The notes beneath the pieces were generated by a model. It ran no database searches, was not told where the DNA came from, and worked only from the letters and a program-made list of their open reading frames with translations. This document shows, one piece after another, positions 62,436 through 64,000 of a stretch of 64,000 nucleotides of DNA (position 1 is its first letter; the number at the start of each line of letters is the position of its first letter). The translations under genes and the position numbers were made by a program. Source of the stretch: GCA-2746795 sp963747345. Its GTDB lineage: Bacteria; Chloroflexota; Anaerolineae; Promineifilales; Promineifilaceae. Location: assembly GCA_963747345.1 (NCBI GenBank), contig CAVVFA010000036.1, positions 290,345 through 354,344 of the forward strand, in the 5' to 3' direction.

Positions 62436-62551
62436 GTTTGGATTCGAGGACCAAAACCGGCCTGTGCTTCGAGCACTTGCTGTGGATCGTCCCCAAACTG
62501 AGACAGGCGAACCGTCAAAAGCTTGCCGCGCTCCAGCGCCCTAATAGGCAA
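62436..62551 (+). ncRNA. Candidate IS110 bridge RNA in the element's left non-coding end
   Basis: Two structured stem-loops lie directly upstream of the transposase. Stem-loop 1: GTTTGG (62436-62441) and GGAC (62448-62451) pair with GTCC-CCAAAC (62489-62498); an inner hairpin GTGC-TTCGA-GCAC is at 62464-62476. Stem-loop 2: TTGCC (62523-62527) pairs with GGCAA (62547-62551), enclosing GCGC-TCCA-GCGC (62528-62539). IS110-family elements of the IS621 type encode, upstream of the recombinase gene, a bridge RNA with two internal-loop hairpins that guide donor and target choice. The position and two-hairpin layout agree; loop-to-target complementarity was not tested and ends are approximate. Confidence 0.5.
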
Positions 62552-62603
62552 AAGGAATCCTGTATCCATTTCCAGGCTACTGACAACGAAAAGGAGTTGA
62601 ATC

Positions 62604-63818
62604 ATGAACACCTTATACATCGGTATTGATTGGAGTAAAGCGAAACATGATGTCTGTATTCTCAACAGCGAAGGCGCTATTTTGAAAGAGTTCACGATAG
62701 CGCAGACCTCCCAAGGACATGACCGACTGGCGCGAGAGATAGAAAGTTTTAAAGTTGAAGCGGAGCACTGCCTGGTCGGGCTAGAAACATCCAACAACCT
62801 GGTCATGGATTTCCTTGAACCAAGACCCTACACCACCTATGTCATTGCCCCCAATCAGGTTGCCAGCAGCCGTGGACGGTTCAGCAGCAGTGGACGCCGC
62901 AACGACCGCAGCGACGCCCACTTGCTGGCTGATATGTTGCGAACCGACCGCCATCGATTCGCCCCTTGGCAGGCCGATGGGCTAACAGTCAGCCAGATGA
63001 GAACCAGTTTACGGCTCATCGATGACTTGACTCAATCCATCACCCGTTATAGCAATCGCTTGTATGCCGCGCTACTGCGTGCCTATCCTCTGGCTGTAGA
63101 TTTGTTCAACGACATAACGACTCAAATCGCCCTGCAATTCTTAATTGAATACCCATCCCAACCAGTAGCCCAACAGGTAACTTATGCTGATTTTGCGGCA
63201 TTTTGCCAACGACACCGCTATTCGTGTCCTAAAATGATTCCCCGGCGGTATGCTCATTTACAACGAGATGTACCCCAACCAGCTGCGGGCATCATGTTGG
63301 CTTATCAGGAACAAATTTCCGTAGTGGCCACCTTGTTGCTAAACTTTGTTCAGCAGAAGCGGCAGGCGATACGACATGTGCAACAGTTGTTTCTTGCCCA
63401 TCCAGATCAGCATATTTTTGCCTCATTACCTGGTGCTGGTGACCTGTTAGCGCCAAAATTATTGGTCATGTTCGGTGACCAGCGGCAGCGTTTTCCTTCA
63501 CCAGCAGCCATTCAATCTCTAGCGGGCACGAGTCCTATTACCGTCCAAAGCGGTAAGAAAAAGGTCATCAAGTTTCGTCGTGGTTGCAATCATGAATATC
63601 GGCATACGGCACAACTATTTGCTGTCGCTTCGGTGGCACAATCGACTTGGGCCGCCACCTATTTCAGTTTGGCTAAGGCTCGGGGCTTAGCGGATAGTCA
63701 CGCTTATCGTTGCTTGGCGAATCGTTGGCTAGCCATCATCTGGACGATTTGGCAAAGAGAACAACCGTATGACGAAACGTATCATTTAGAAGAAGTCCGC
63801 CGTCATCGTCATGTGTAA
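62604..63818 (+). mobile_element. IS110-family transposase
   Basis: 404 residues. The N-terminal RuvC-like DEDD domain starts YIGIDWSKAKHDVCI (first Asp), with GLETSNNLV (Glu) and RRNDRSDAHLLADML (Asp pair). The C-terminal Transposase_20 domain has SLPGAGDLLAPKLLVMFGD and IQSLAGTSPITVQSGKKK, with the conserved Ser region. The length is typical. AAGGAG precedes the ATG. IS110 enzymes recombine DNA through a circular intermediate, without long terminal inverted repeats, so element ends cannot be set by eye. It lacks the AACGGCCGTT motif, consistent with recent arrival, and looks intact. After it, 63819-64000 holds no recognisable feature. Confidence 0.95.
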
Positions 63819-64000
63819 AGGACAATTTTGTTTTACACTTTTCTGTTAATGTGCAGTTGAATGTGTTGTGAAAAAGGATGTAATTTGTCTCAACCCTTAT
63901 TCAATATTATACACCTACAAGAATTGCTTTATGTAAAGCCTCTCTGTAGTTGATTGCTGCCTGATTTTACTTTTTGGGACTTGACAAAGCTTGTCCACAG

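Overview
The window looks like chromosomal DNA from a bacterium of the phylum Chloroflexota, possibly a filamentous Anaerolineae/Ardenticatenia-type organism. This is inferred from the lipoprotein style (Val/Glu-rich linkers of the VEVEVTRVV type after the lipobox, mature binding proteins starting CTP..DGPLAGVDPSGQ) and from the many T/P-rich secreted beta-propeller and M23 proteins. No rRNA, tRNA or CRISPR was seen.

Layout. (1) Positions 1-25749 hold most of a hybrid PKS/NRPS assembly line on the + strand. A fully reducing PKS module (5' end outside the window) is followed by two secreted proteins. Next comes a giant protein KS-AT-KR-ACP-sulfotransferase-C-FkbH-PCP, then an NRPS docking-C-A-PCP-C-A-PCP-TE, and a type II thioesterase. 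A TauE/SafE-type exporter follows. The inferred logic is polyketide extension, sulfation of a beta-hydroxyl, condensation onto a glyceryl-type unit loaded by FkbH, addition of two more residues and release. (2) Positions 26682-31817 hold an A+T-rich lipoprotein gene, an M23 peptidase, a degenerate tyrosine recombinase, and a RAYT (REP-associated transposase) beside its REP hairpins. (3) Positions 31921-37136 hold mfd, pth and a secreted protein on the - strand. (4) Positions 37380-43796 hold a triple DsbA-like lipoprotein with an in-frame TGA at a catalytic Cys position (candidate selenoprotein), a DNA methyltransferase, an HPr-kinase-like P-loop protein, a SAM methyltransferase, a DUF309 protein and a membrane protein. 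(5) Positions 43931-52980 hold a large secreted nuclease-like protein and a CUT1 sugar ABC importer whose binding protein is a fusion of two unrelated binding-protein folds. (6) Positions 53280-58911 hold a phosphonate-type ABC importer, phnD-phnC-phnE-phnE. (7) Positions 59015-64000 hold small secreted and cell-wall genes and an IS110-family element with a possible bridge RNA upstream.

Two signals cover the whole window. The palindrome AACGGCCGTT (core ACGGCCGT) occurs about 105 times by hand count, almost always inside genes and in all three reading frames. It is absent from the IS110 element and from the A+T-rich gene. Also, about 12 single-base frameshifts break otherwise intact genes, including transport, peptidase and assembly-line genes. 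This points mostly to indel errors in the underlying sequence rather than gene decay, so split genes are annotated here as single genes with the break noted.
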